From Lactarius indigo (Eukaryota > Basidiomycota > Agaricomycetes > Russulales > Russulaceae), in NCBI GenBank assembly GCA_025766275.1, contig JAFKAC010000011.1:1612001-1676000 (forward strand): a stretch of 64,000 bases of DNA. Reading direction: 5' to 3'. Positions 22,487-32,374 of the stretch are shown here, piece by piece (within the stretch, counting starts at the first letter, position 1; every line of letters begins with the position of its first letter). Made by a program: the position numbers and the translations under genes. The notes below the pieces were generated by a model, which ran no database searches, was not told the origin of the DNA, and worked only from the letters and a program-made list of their open reading frames with translations.

Positions 22487-23055
22487 TGTAACGCCGCCAC
22501 GGCGTTAGCTCGACTTGAGCTCGAAAGAGGCGATAACAACTTAGCGCGAATGTATACTTGACACGACGACACGAAGGTCCGTGTGCTTGCCTTGATGAAT
22601 ACGCGAAGGTACACCGGCAAGTCCCTTTGCTTATCTCGCTTGTCACGAACGAAGTCGGACGCTGACTGAAGACCTGGAGAAGCGAAGAAGAGGGAGAGAG
22701 AGAGAAAGCTTGTAAGAGGAAAGCAAACTAGTGGCGATTCAAGAAGACCAAGATGGCGTATCTTGGTCTTCGCACAGAGTCTTAAATACACATTCTAGCA
22801 GGCTTACAAGCGCTGCTATGAGTCACAGTAGGTAGCGTCCAACGTATCGCAGAAACATCGCAAACACTAATACTACTAGTACCTGTACTAGTGGCGTCGG
22901 TCATCAGTCAGCTATCGTACTCGTATCACCTATCGCACCGCCGTATCACCGTAGTAAAGTCCGCAACTAATATACCTTACCGCCGTAGTTGCAACCGGTA
23001 CAGTAAGGGTCCTAATCAACGTCGTACCACAGCACAGAAAGTCCGAAACGTGACA
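22487..23055 (-). repeat. F1-A 3' LTR (569 bp)
   Basis: TGTAACGCC...ACGTGACA. Contains the 29-bp inverted repeat at 22743-22771 and, on the minus strand, TATTTAAG upstream of it. Reads identical to 29852-30420. Confidence 0.96.
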
Positions 23056-23068
23056 TCACCCCCTTTTC
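23056..23068 (-). other. F1-A polypurine tract
   Basis: On the minus strand GAAAAGGGGGTGA abuts the 3' LTR, the expected plus-strand primer site. Confidence 0.8.
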
Positions 23069-23231
23069 AGCGTGAGACCCCGACTCACCGAAAGTCCCTC
23101 GCCGGCCAGTCACGTTGCTCGTCGGCGATGTGCTCGAGTGCCGTTGCGCGCTCCAGGCGGTAGATGGAGTCGCGGCGGTCGTCCTGCGCACATTCGATCA
23201 TGGCGCGGAGTTGGGCCACTCGAGCGCGGAG

Positions 23232-26200
23232 TCAGTCCAACTCATAGCTGGCCGCGCGGAAGCGCGTGACCTCAGCCGTGAGCGACTCGTCGTTGATGCG
23301 ATTGAGGGCTCGGTCGGTGATACGGTCCGCCTCGAAGACGACCAGGTCTTCGTGGGGATACGTGGGGCGGAGAGCGGCGGATACGTGCGGCTCGGCGTAG
23401 AAGGGCTTACCGTAGACGTGCGGCGACCCCGGTATGACTCCTAGTATGAGGGGGTCAGCCCCTCCGATGAGTTGGACGTGGGACGCGTCCCGCTCTACTC
23501 CGTCGGGTCCGGTGATGGGGTATGGAATGTGATGGGGTCGTCGATTTGCCCGGAACCCTTCAGGCGCAATGACATGCGCGGGGTCGTCGGCGGCGGTGAA
23601 CATACGATGATCGGCGGCGCCAGGCACGCGCACACGTCCTCGATACATGGGGGACCCGTCGGAGTAGACGAGCCAGGGCGTGATGAGGGGATTAGTAGGG
23701 TCGCCTTTCGTTCGAAGGAAGGCGTGGCGTGCCGGGTAGTAATCGTCGTCGTCATGGCCAGCCTCAGCTGCCTCCATCGCTGCCGTCGCTCGCGCATCTC
23801 CCTCAGTCGGGCCGCTGTGGAGTCGAGCTGCTCCTTCTGCCACTCCGCTGCTACTCTCCTCCACCCCTCCAATTCGTACTCCATCAGCGCTTGAACGCTG
23901 GTCGTTGCTCGGGAAAACTCCGCGAACGCCGATGAGGTCGTCGCTTGGGGGGATAGCGGCGATCGGCTCGCGTTCTCCGCGGTCGTTTCGGAAGACGTGG
24001 ACGACGGCGGACTCATCGTCGGGGGTAGTAGTGGGGTCTGGGAATCTGGTGATGACATGGGCCCACTCTTGTGCGGTGATGGGCCCCTCGGTTGGTCTAA
24101 GAGGCGTCCATGGTGTGATTTGAGGGTTGGGTACCTCGGTGTCGTCGTCCTCAGCCAAGAGGGCGTGGGCGTCCTGTGCGAGGGAGTCGAGGAGCGCTGC
24201 TTGGGTGACATGGCGAAGGGGAGAAGTGGGCATATGAGTGATGAGTGATCGGAGGAGAGAGGGTTGACTTCCTTCGACCTTCGCACTGCTTGTTTTAACT
24301 TGTCGTCCGCGCGCTTGTGTTTCCTGGTATAGGCGAAGCGCTTCTGGCGCGAAGACATCATCCTTATTGACCCACTGATTCTCCGAGTCTGGGTACCCCT
24401 TCCATTTGACGAGGTACTGTAAACGTTTGCCCCTGCCGAAGTGCCGGGAGTCCAGAATGGCCTCGACCTCGTATTCTTCTTCGCCATCAATCAACTCTGG
24501 CGGTGGGCGCGTGAAGTTTTCCCCATGTAAGGGAGTTTGTTTGTAGGGCGTGAGAAGATCGATATGGAACACTGGATGTATGCTCCACTGTGTGGGAAGT
24601 TCCAATCGATAATTATAGGGTGACATCACCTGGATCACCCTAAAGGGTCCGTGGCGTCGCGCCGCTAATTTCGCCGTGGGCTGATTGGTTCGAAGGTGCT
24701 TTCCTTCTAACCACACGAGGTCGTTGATACGGAACTTGGGCGTATCTTTGTTGCGTACCCATGCTTCTTGCGCCCTTTTCATAAGGCGTTGGGCGTCACT
24801 TCTAGCTTCCTTCAGCTGTATCAGTCGCGTGGTTACTTGTGGGATAGGGGATGGCTTATCGGTCCAATCAGCTCGCGGGTCATATCCCATTAGGAGTTGG
24901 AACGGCGACTGCTTCGTGTGTTCATGGGGCCAGTTGTTGTGTGCGAATTCAGCTATCGGCAAATACGTGGTCCAGTTGTCTTGTCGTTCGTTCACCCAGA
25001 AGCGTAAGTATTGCTCCAGCCATTGATTGGTCCTTTCCGACTGTCCATCGGTACGTGGGTGGTATGCCGTGGATATGTTTTGTTGCACCCCTAGGATTCT
25101 GCACGCTTCCCTTGTAAACTTGGATGTGAAGCGGGGGTCTCGGTCACTGATGATTTTGCGCGGCAGCCCGAATCGTTTAAAAACATGACGGACGTACAGC
25201 GCGGCGGTTTCTTCAGCGGTTACTTCTTCTCGGCATGGTATGAACACCGAGGCTTTACTGCAATCGTGGTCGGTGACGGTGAGGATGCTGTCTTGCCCCT
25301 CGGACGTCGGCAGCTTGGTGATGAAGTCGATCGCCACCGTTTGAAAGGGGAGCGCATCGAGTACCGGTGTGATGGGGTGTAGCGCCGCTCGTATAGGGCG
25401 CGTATTTACCTTATTTCGCTGGCATTCCGCGCATCCTTGGACATACTCGTATACATCCTTACGCAGTCGTGGCCACCAATAATGCCTCTCCAGGATTCGT
25501 TGTGTTTTTGTGATTCCCGGGTGGCCGTGTATTGGCAAGTCATGGTGGTCATGGATCAATACGCGATGCGTGGACGTTGGTCCGGTTATTACGAACCTGC
25601 CGTCCTTATACCACTCCCCCTGTATTTTCTTCAACTGATGGGGGTCGGCCCATACCTTGATCACTTCTTCGTCTTGTTGATGGCGCGGTTGCGACAAGTT
25701 CGGGTTGAGGGTAAGTGTCCTTGCCGTATTAAGGGTTCGAACAAAGACTTCAGGCGGCAGTACCACCACCTCGCTGTTGTCTTCTGCTCCTTGGTCGTAG
25801 TCGGGTCGGCGCGACAACGCGTCGGCTCGTCCATTGTTCTTTCCTTTAATGTGGTGAATTTCGAAGTCGTATTCGGAAAGTTCTAACACTTCCCTGGCAA
25901 CGCGTCTGCTGATTTTCTGCGGTGATCTCCAATATTGCAGGTTGAGGTGATCCGAGTAAATTTTGATCTTGTGTGGGGCTCCTGCGAGTAACGGTCTCCA
26001 GTTTCGCAACGCTTTAACTATGGCCAACAATTCTAGGTCATAGATGTCGTAGTTGCGTTCAGCTTCGGAAAGTGTTGCGGAGTAATATCCTATTGGGTGT
26101 CGCTTTCCATCAGCCTTTTTCTGTAGAAGCACGGCTCCCACCGCGTATCCCGAGGCATCGACCTCTAATTCGAACGGATCTTGGAGGACTGGGTGTGCAA

Positions 26201-27824
26201 GTACTGGTTCCTCCGTTACGAGGCGTTTTAAGGTGTTGAATGCTTCCTCTTCCGCTTCCGTCCATCTCCATTCTTCGTCCTTTCGTGTTAGCTTGGTCAG
26301 CGGCTTTGCGTGGTTTGCGAAACCGCGAATGAAAAGTCGGTAAAAGTTACAAAAACCAAGGAAGGATCGAACGTCCTTGACCTTCGTGGGCGTTGGCCAA
26401 TCTTTGATGCCTTGAACTTTTACGGGGTCCATGCGAGTTACCCCCCTTTCAAGGATTACCCCCAGGTAATCCATTCGCGGTTGATGGAAGAGGCATTTTT
26501 CGAGTTTGAAGTAGAGGTCGTGTTCTTCGGCAACGCGTAGGACGTCGCGGACGGCTGATACATGGGCGGCTAGATCATGGTCGAAGTGAGTTGCGATACC
26601 GATATCATCCATGTAGACACGTATCGTAGTGCCAAGGCGATCGTGTTTCGCGATCGTGTCGCGATAGATATGGTTCATCATCGCCTGGAAGGTAGCCGGG
26701 GAGTTAGTAAGGCCGAAGAACATGACCGTCGGCTCGAAGAGGCCGAACTTGGTCTTGAATGCCGCTTTTTCTTGGTCGCCGTCGCGAATGCGTATGTTGT
26801 TGTAGCCCCATCGAATATCTAGTTTAGTGTATATGTGAGCGTTGCTGAGATCCAGAATAAGGTCTTGGATCAGTGGCAGCGGGTACTGGTTGCGGATGGT
26901 GTGTGAATTGATGACCCGGTAGTCCTGGACAGGGCGTAGTTTACCGTCCTTCTTTTTAATAAAAAAGAAGGAAGACGCGTACGGGGATATAGAGGGGCGT
27001 AAGTAGCCCTGCTTCAACTTCTCGTCTAAAAACTCCCTGAGTTCGCCTTCTTCCTTTTGTGTCATGGGGTATATCTTGCAGTCGATGGCTGCCGGTGCTG
27101 ATGGTTTGAAATCAATCGCGTGATCCCACGGCCTGGCTGGGGGAAAGCGATGTGAGGCCTGCTCGTCGAAGAGTTTACCAAACTCCGCGTATTCGGGTGG
27201 CAGCACGGCTGCCGTCTGCTGTTGTTTGGCTGATATAGCCAGTTCTGTCGAGGTCGTGGCTCGCGCGAAGGTTTCCTCGTGTAGTTCCTGTAAAATGTCC
27301 TCTTTTTCGGTGATGATCAGGGCTCGAATCGCGGATGCGGTGAGTAATTCTTCCCTAGTGGCTAGCACTACGGGGTGTACATCAGGGTGTGTGGTTGCCG
27401 TAGCCCAGCTGATGGTGGGCTCGAAGGCGCTCAGCCATGGATAACCGAGTACCATGTCTTCGCTTCCGAGGTCGGTGACCAAAAAGGTCATCTTTTTTAT
27501 CTGTCCACTGGTTTTCACTTCTAGGTTAACGTAGTGAGTGATTAACCCAGCTTTGTTTTCCGTATTATCGATGTTCCATATCTTGCGAGGCGTTTCCAGC
27601 GCCTGTACCGGGATTCCTGCCTTGATTGCCATACTTGGTTTGATAAAATTATCGGTCGCTCCAGAGTCGACCAGTGCGTTTGTTTCAGTCGTTCGGTAAT
27701 TCGTTCGGACAGTCACTGGAATTCGTAGAGATCGATAGCGCGTTGTCACGATTACTGAATTACATTGTAAAGCCCTCACCCAGACTGACGGGTTTAGGCG
27801 TCCCGAAAACCCTCTTTTCCCCAC
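23232..27824 (-). CDS. pol: F1-A Pol: protease, RT, RNase H, integrase, chromodomain, fused ORF3
   Basis: A 1530-codon frame overlapping the end of gag in the -1 phase. In order: protease ALVDSGATDNF, RT with LDIRWGYNN and VYMDDIGIA, RNase H (VDASGYAVGAV, YSDHLNLQYW), integrase with zinc finger and intact DD35E (AIDF, SDRD, GQSERT), a GPFR-type C-terminus and a chromodomain (YLVKWKGYPDSENQW). Without any stop it continues into about 300 residues of ORF3 sequence, ending at TGA 23232-23234. F1-B has CGA here, and the frame would otherwise end at 23085 (DWPARDFR). The first codon is GTG inside gag, so Pol is most likely made as Gag-Pol by frameshifting. Confidence 0.95.
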   Translation of the reverse strand: MGKRGFSGRLNPSVWVRALQCNSVIVTTRYRSLRIPVTVRTNYRTTETNALVDSGATDNFIKPSMAIKAGIPVQALETPRKIWNIDNTENKAGLITHYVNLEVKTSGQIKKMTFLVTDLGSEDMVLGYPWLSAFEPTISWATATTHPDVHPVVLATREELLTASAIRALIITEKEDILQELHEETFARATTSTELAISAKQQQTAAVLPPEYAEFGKLFDEQASHRFPPARPWDHAIDFKPSAPAAIDCKIYPMTQKEEGELREFLDEKLKQGYLRPSISPYASSFFFIKKKDGKLRPVQDYRVINSHTIRNQYPLPLIQDLILDLSNAHIYTKLDIRWGYNNIRIRDGDQEKAAFKTKFGLFEPTVMFFGLTNSPATFQAMMNHIYRDTIAKHDRLGTTIRVYMDDIGIATHFDHDLAAHVSAVRDVLRVAEEHDLYFKLEKCLFHQPRMDYLGVILERGVTRMDPVKVQGIKDWPTPTKVKDVRSFLGFCNFYRLFIRGFANHAKPLTKLTRKDEEWRWTEAEEEAFNTLKRLVTEEPVLAHPVLQDPFELEVDASGYAVGAVLLQKKADGKRHPIGYYSATLSEAERNYDIYDLELLAIVKALRNWRPLLAGAPHKIKIYSDHLNLQYWRSPQKISRRVAREVLELSEYDFEIHHIKGKNNGRADALSRRPDYDQGAEDNSEVVVLPPEVFVRTLNTARTLTLNPNLSQPRHQQDEEVIKVWADPHQLKKIQGEWYKDGRFVITGPTSTHRVLIHDHHDLPIHGHPGITKTQRILERHYWWPRLRKDVYEYVQGCAECQRNKVNTRPIRAALHPITPVLDALPFQTVAIDFITKLPTSEGQDSILTVTDHDCSKASVFIPCREEVTAEETAALYVRHVFKRFGLPRKIISDRDPRFTSKFTREACRILGVQQNISTAYHPRTDGQSERTNQWLEQYLRFWVNERQDNWTTYLPIAEFAHNNWPHEHTKQSPFQLLMGYDPRADWTDKPSPIPQVTTRLIQLKEARSDAQRLMKRAQEAWVRNKDTPKFRINDLVWLEGKHLRTNQPTAKLAARRHGPFRVIQVMSPYNYRLELPTQWSIHPVFHIDLLTPYKQTPLHGENFTRPPPELIDGEEEYEVEAILDSRHFGRGKRLQYLVKWKGYPDSENQWVNKDDVFAPEALRLYQETQARGRQVKTSSAKVEGSQPSLLRSLITHMPTSPLRHVTQAALLDSLAQDAHALLAEDDDTEVPNPQITPWTPLRPTEGPITAQEWAHVITRFPDPTTTPDDESAVVHVFRNDRGEREPIAAIPPSDDLIGVRGVFPSNDQRSSADGVRIGGVEESSSGVAEGAARLHSGPTEGDARATAAMEAAEAGHDDDDYYPARHAFLRTKGDPTNPLITPWLVYSDGSPMYRGRVRVPGAADHRMFTAADDPAHVIAPEGFRANRRPHHIPYPITGPDGVERDASHVQLIGGADPLILGVIPGSPHVYGKPFYAEPHVSAALRPTYPHEDLVVFEADRITDRALNRINDESLTAEVTRFRAASYELD

Positions 27825-29833
27825 AAGTCTTGGAGGATAAGGTCCTTTACCTCATCCGTGCTATTGGCTACCTGCGTGAGCCATTCCTTGGCTTGTTCTC
27901 CCGCTGTCTTTGCCGCGTTGATTTGCGGCGCCGGCGTTGCACTTGGCGCCGGGGTTATGTATCCGGGCAGCGAGGGTTCGTATTGCGACACGGGTCCTTG
28001 ATGCCACGTGGTTTCTGTCATTCGGCTGCTCGACGGCGTGTTCTGCCAGTGTCCTTGCCCGCGCGGGTGGGGGCAATTTCGTGAGAGGTGTCCCGGAGCG
28101 TGACAGTTATAGCAAAGGACGTTCCTTAGATCGCGTCTCGATCCTCCCCTTCCTCGCCCCCTTGCCCCCGGTCCTCCCCTCGGTGGGAATGGCGGTGTTT
28201 GCCAGTCGCGGTGGGGTAGCTTGTTGAAGTCGATGTCTTCAGACCCTGCCAGTCGTACTCTGGCGCGGTCGGCCGAGGTGTCCATGGCCCAGGGGTTAGT
28301 ATGGGGTAGATTCTGCGGGAGCGTCCATCCTGCGTTGCCGGTCTGTTTTTTGGGCTGCGTGGTGTTTTTGTACTCATTGAGCCTTGCTTTGAGATGGATA
28401 TAGTTCTTCTGCCGTTTGAGTACGGCTCTCTTCCAATCGTCGAACGTGACTGGGTCGTCGAACTGGAATGCGTTTTTGAATAGTTCCCTCGGCAGTCCCG
28501 ATGTGAAGAGGTCGATTGTTTGTGGTTCGTTGAGGCGGTAATGAGCCTTCCGTGCGAGTTGTTCAAAATCATTGACGTACTTGTCAATGTCCTCTCCCGT
28601 CATCTTGAACCCTTTTCGTAGTATTGCTTGGGCTTGTTCTCTCTCCAATGTGTTTTCGAACCGCTGGCTGAAACCGTCTGCTACGGCGTCCCATAGTTCG
28701 CGGGTATAGGGGCTGATTCCCCGTTGTATTTGCCTGTTGAGCCAGTTCAGGAAGGATAAAACCCATTCGCTGACTGCTCCGCCTTTGATGTAGGATAGGA
28801 ATAGAAGGCATCTTCGGTAGTCGTTTCGCATGATGGGGGCGTCCAGGTTCATGCCCCAGTAGACGTGCCACTGTGTCAGAAACTGGTCTACTTTGAGTCT
28901 GTCTCCATCGAAAATGGAAGGTGGCTCGCCGGTTAATTTCTCGCTATGATGGCCTCCAGCGTCTCTGCCACCTCCTCCTCCTCCGCCGCCTTCGCCTCCC
29001 GGCGGCCCGGCGGGTGGTCGCCTCGGTGGTTCGGTTCTTCGTAGGTCAAACGGGACTCCTCCCCCAGGCGGGGGTGGCGGATCTCCGTCGGGTCCTCCTA
29101 TTCCTGGAGGTAATTCCATGGCCGGTCGACGTCCGGACGGGGGGTCTCCCCTATCCGACCCGATGGCTCGAAAGATTGCGGCGTCGTCTGCGGTCATTCG
29201 CACTCCAGTCTCTGGGTTGATGGGCATGAGGATATCTCTCGCCTCTGCCCTTATGGCACGTGCTTCTTCAATGGCAACTTCTTCCATAGCTTGCGTCAAG
29301 GTTGCCATGATAGCTGGCGATCTAATATGAATCGGTTCTGGCTCTGTAATATGCGCGGACTCAGCTCGTTCGATAAGGAGGTCTTGTATTGCTCCTCCGC
29401 TGGTCTCTGTCTGGTTCGGCTCCCGTCCTTCGTTTTCTTCTTCTTCTTCTTCCTGGCTGTGTTCTGTTCCTTCTGACACTACCTCTCCAGTGGAGTGTTC
29501 TCGTATCTGTCCGTCAATAGGGCCCCAGTCGGCGCGGCTGTTGAGTTCTCGTGCGTCGATATCGCACTGATATCTGGGTCCTGCTGGTCGTATAACGTCC
29601 CACCGGGAGTCTATGGGATTCCAGGCAACTTCTACCCAACACAGACGGTCGAAATTGAACTCAACTGGACGGAATCTGCTGGGCCCGTCAAACTCAACGA
29701 AATATCCAGTTTCTTCTTGTCTTTCCCTCCAACTAGCAGCTTGTAGAAAGCATGTGGGGACGTTACGTTCTCCTCTTCTTGGGAGTGAATAAGGACGGAA
29801 GTTCGTCCACTGGTCTCTTGTTGTTACGGCCAC
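27794..29833 (-). CDS. gag: F1-A Gag
   Basis: A 679-codon frame. The first codon listed is GTG at 29831-29833, a few bases after the primer site; the first in-frame ATG is at 29306-29308, 175 codons later. The N-terminal 170 residues are nearly the same as in F1-B. Then follow a Pro/Gly-rich linker, a retrotransposon Gag core (EPPSIFDGDRLKVDQFLTQW, EWVLSFLNW) and a CCHC knuckle CYNCHAPGHLSRNC near residue 570. Ends TAA at 27794-27796, overlapping pol. Where translation really starts is open. Confidence 0.9.
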   Translation of the reverse strand: MAVTTRDQWTNFRPYSLPRRGERNVPTCFLQAASWRERQEETGYFVEFDGPSRFRPVEFNFDRLCWVEVAWNPIDSRWDVIRPAGPRYQCDIDARELNSRADWGPIDGQIREHSTGEVVSEGTEHSQEEEEEENEGREPNQTETSGGAIQDLLIERAESAHITEPEPIHIRSPAIMATLTQAMEEVAIEEARAIRAEARDILMPINPETGVRMTADDAAIFRAIGSDRGDPPSGRRPAMELPPGIGGPDGDPPPPPGGGVPFDLRRTEPPRRPPAGPPGGEGGGGGGGGRDAGGHHSEKLTGEPPSIFDGDRLKVDQFLTQWHVYWGMNLDAPIMRNDYRRCLLFLSYIKGGAVSEWVLSFLNWLNRQIQRGISPYTRELWDAVADGFSQRFENTLEREQAQAILRKGFKMTGEDIDKYVNDFEQLARKAHYRLNEPQTIDLFTSGLPRELFKNAFQFDDPVTFDDWKRAVLKRQKNYIHLKARLNEYKNTTQPKKQTGNAGWTLPQNLPHTNPWAMDTSADRARVRLAGSEDIDFNKLPHRDWQTPPFPPRGGPGARGRGRGGSRRDLRNVLCYNCHAPGHLSRNCPHPRGQGHWQNTPSSSRMTETTWHQGPVSQYEPSLPGYITPAPSATPAPQINAAKTAGEQAKEWLTQVANSTDEVKDLILQDLWGKEGFRDA
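27806..27821 (-). promoter_or_regulatory. F1-A -1 frameshift site (two slippery heptamers)
   Basis: On the minus strand, in the gag frame, G-GGA-AAA (27815-27821) is followed after two bases by G-GGT-TTT (27806-27812), both of the X-XXY-YYZ form. The gag stop follows 9 nt downstream and pol lies in -1. F1-B has the identical sequence. Confidence 0.75.
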
Positions 29834-29838
29834 GATGT

Positions 29839-29849
29839 ATCTTGGTCTT
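29839..29849 (-). other. F1-A self-priming site
   Basis: AAGACCAAGAT on the minus strand, two bases after the 5' LTR, complementary over 11 nt to ATCTTGGTCTT in the LTR inverted repeat (30108-30136). Same layout as Tf1/Tf2 of fission yeast. Confidence 0.75.
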
Positions 29850-29851
29850 AA

Positions 29852-30420
29852 TGTAACGCCGCCACGGCGTTAGCTCGACTTGAGCTCGAAAGAGGCGATA
29901 ACAACTTAGCGCGAATGTATACTTGACACGACGACACGAAGGTCCGTGTGCTTGCCTTGATGAATACGCGAAGGTACACCGGCAAGTCCCTTTGCTTATC
30001 TCGCTTGTCACGAACGAAGTCGGACGCTGACTGAAGACCTGGAGAAGCGAAGAAGAGGGAGAGAGAGAGAAAGCTTGTAAGAGGAAAGCAAACTAGTGGC
30101 GATTCAAGAAGACCAAGATGGCGTATCTTGGTCTTCGCACAGAGTCTTAAATACACATTCTAGCAGGCTTACAAGCGCTGCTATGAGTCACAGTAGGTAG
30201 CGTCCAACGTATCGCAGAAACATCGCAAACACTAATACTACTAGTACCTGTACTAGTGGCGTCGGTCATCAGTCAGCTATCGTACTCGTATCACCTATCG
30301 CACCGCCGTATCACCGTAGTAAAGTCCGCAACTAATATACCTTACCGCCGTAGTTGCAACCGGTACAGTAAGGGTCCTAATCAACGTCGTACCACAGCAC
30401 AGAAAGTCCGAAACGTGACA
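29852..30420 (-). repeat. F1-A 5' LTR (569 bp)
   Basis: Reads identical to the 3' LTR. TATTTAAG on the minus strand near 30146-30153 precedes the inverted repeat at 30108-30136 (GAAGACCAAGAT stem). Confidence 0.96.
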
Positions 30421-30425
30421 AAAGG

Positions 30426-30845
30426 GGTGCCAGGGTCATCAGCGTTCTTGGGGGGAGAGTCAGGGCGGTCATAGTCGATAGGGGTGTGGACACGGACTGG
30501 GGTGAATGGTTCGAGTGGTGGTGGTGGGGTAGAAGGCGGGGAGGACGGTGGTGAAGGTACCAGTGGTTCAGGAGGGGGAGTGGGTGGTTGTCTGGGAGGA
30601 GGTGTAGGAGAGTATTGTCCTTCCTCTGGCGTTGATGGGGTGAGTTCTCCCGGTTCTCGGTCTGGAGTTCGGGGTATGATGGGGACGGGGTCGATGGTCA
30701 TGGTGGACAGGGGGGATGATGGCAGTGATAGTCGGGGGATGTCTGAAAGGTTGATGGTGACGATCCCTCGTTTGAGGGCGGTTTCGAGTTGGGGGTTGCT
30801 GAGGATATGGACGAGGGTGGTGTCAGACGTTGGTGTGTCGGTCAT
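30426..30845 (-). pseudogene. F2-a ORF3, N-terminal part
   Basis: Starts at ATG 30843-30845, about 38 nt after the pol stop (TAA at 30884-30886). Encodes 140 residues: TSDTTLVHILSNPQLETAL, TMTIDPVPIIPRTPD, then a proline-rich stretch and PIDYDRPDSPPKNADDPGTP, where F1-A is inserted. The second half is at 21443-22486. The same start region is found in F2-b at 40546. Confidence 0.7.
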
Positions 30846-30883
30846 TGTGGGGCTGGAGATTATTGGAACGATCGTTCTTTGCT

Positions 30884-31090
30884 TTATATTGTTCGTCCAG
30901 CCCTTTTGGCAGATGAGTATCGTCTGTAGTAGTCCTTGATGACGTCTGTGGCGTGGGTCATGTTGGTTGCGGGTTCCCATGTGTTGTCACTTGGTGGGAA
31001 TCCTTTCCACTTAACTAGGTAGTGGAGTTTGCGCCCTCTTCCTCGTTCCTGGGTGTCTTCGATTCATTCCACCTCATACTCTTCTTCTCC
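30884..31090 (-). pseudogene. pol: F2-a pol, chromodomain end
   Basis: C-terminal fragment split from the rest of pol by the LTR at 31096-32369. Chromodomain residues LHYLVKWKGFPPSDNTWEP are clear, and the frame ends at TAA 30884-30886. An in-frame TGA near 31066 stands where F2-b has CGA. Confidence 0.85.
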
Positions 31091-31095
31091 TTCGA

Positions 31096-32369
31096 TGTTA
31101 CGATTTTCTACTCCTACCCTGTTCTATTCTTCGGACTCGTTCTTTCCTTTTTCCCATTCCATCCCTTCCCCACGTTACGAGCCCTGTATGACTACGCGGA
31201 CGATACGTTTACCCGGTTCCTATCACGTGCTTTGCTTATCGTCGTTATCTTTCGATAAAGCTCGACATGTGCTAGTTTCCGTTCACTTCCTGACCACGCG
31301 CAAGCCCGTGTGATTCTCCTTTATCCTTGATTCAGACATCCTTTTGTTCCCAGTACGACTCACCTTTGTTCTCCAATAGGGAACGGCGTTATTCCCCTTT
31401 CTGTCCAGTACGATACGACGGGTATTTAAGCCTAGCACTACCTAGCTTGTACGGTAGACTAGACTTCTTGTGTAATAACTACACTCTACGCAGAGTCTCT
31501 CGATCCTCGACCTTTGCTAGGCCTCCGCGTCTTAGCCATCCTCTATAGTCCAGGTGGCATATGCCCTTGTGACTCTTGTGCATCACCACATCTGAAGTCG
31601 AGCCTCCATGTTACGGACTGGACTTGTTTTCAACTTTACCTTAATTTCTTACTTACACTTGCATTCGCGGGAAAGTCTTTCCTTTCTTGGCTTTCCCTTT
31701 TTCGGACTTGCTGCGCACTAGGAGCCTTAAGATTCTCTCCTAGTGCAAAGTGAGACAATGAGACACTCATTGTCCTTATTAGTCTTTATTACTACTATAC
31801 TTGGGCTAAATGCACCCTTTTATGGCAGGTGTCTCATTTCTATTTTTAACTTTGAGACATGTCTCACTTGCCTTTTATATCCTTGCTTCTTCTCACACTT
31901 ACTGCGGATAGCTGTGCACACTTTCTTCTTTTTCCCGTGCCTGCTGCAGATTGCTGTGTTACTTCTCACGCTTGCTGCGGATTGCGCCATTTGTTTGTTC
32001 CGCACAAACAAACCTTTTTCTATATAAGTCGTGGCCCTAGGTAGCTTGTATCCTTAGACTCGACTTCTTTACCATCACAGTATACATTGTTTTCCCATTC
32101 CCTTGGGGTAACTCTCTGCTGAACCGTCGAACCTCTTGAACCCCTGAACTCCTCTCACATCTTGAGTATTGTGTCATACTCTGAGATCCTTGTTAACCAC
32201 TTAAACCTTGCCATTATCAGCTGAATCCTCGCTCATTGACATAGAAAGACCAGACTTGCTCAAGTCGAGCTGAACATTCCTACTGTAATGTTACACTCTG
32301 AGCTTGGACTACTGTTTACTTGACTGACTTGGTACAGGTCGTACCTAACGCCCCTGTAGTGGCGTTACA
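31096..32369 (+). repeat. Solo F2-type LTR holding a second LTR, TSD TTCGA
   Basis: Bounded by TGTTACGATTTT and GGCGTTACA, flanked by TTCGA at 31091-31095 and 32370-32374. Removing the inner LTR (31609-32295) leaves 587 bp, the size of the F2-b LTR. Orientation is opposite to F2-a. Confidence 0.88.
31609..32295 (+). repeat. LTR nested inside the solo LTR
   Basis: 687 bp starting TGTTACGGACTGG and ending CTGTAATGTTACA. It has CTATATAAG (TATA) near 32022 and TAGACTCGACTT downstream, resembling the F2 LTR architecture. Flanks CTCCA and CTCTG could be a decayed target duplication with two transitions. Confidence 0.65.
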
Positions 32370-32374
32370 TTCGA

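Larger units (their letters stand above)
22487..30420 (-). mobile_element. Full-length chromovirus F1-A, TSD AAAGG
   Basis: A 7934-bp minus-strand Ty3/gypsy element with two 569-bp LTRs that I read as identical, flanked by AAAGG at 22482-22486 and 30421-30425. It has gag, pol with chromodomain and a fused ORF3 region, a polypurine tract and a self-priming site. All pol active-site residues are present. It interrupts ORF3 of F2-a. The only defect seen is a TGA near the C-terminus of ORF3. It is the youngest element in the window. Confidence 0.96.

Noticed and set aside
22369..22791. 140-codon minus-strand ORF repeated at 29848-30156
   Set aside because: It lies in the two F1-A LTRs and is repeated only because the LTRs are identical. 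No protein features.
23472..24490. Alternative-frame ORFs of 140-331 codons in F1-A ORF3 region
   Set aside because: Overlap the Pol-ORF3 frame in other phases. The equivalent overlapping frame exists in F1-B (47762-48619), so an overlapping gene was considered, but composition is low in complexity and no start is conserved.
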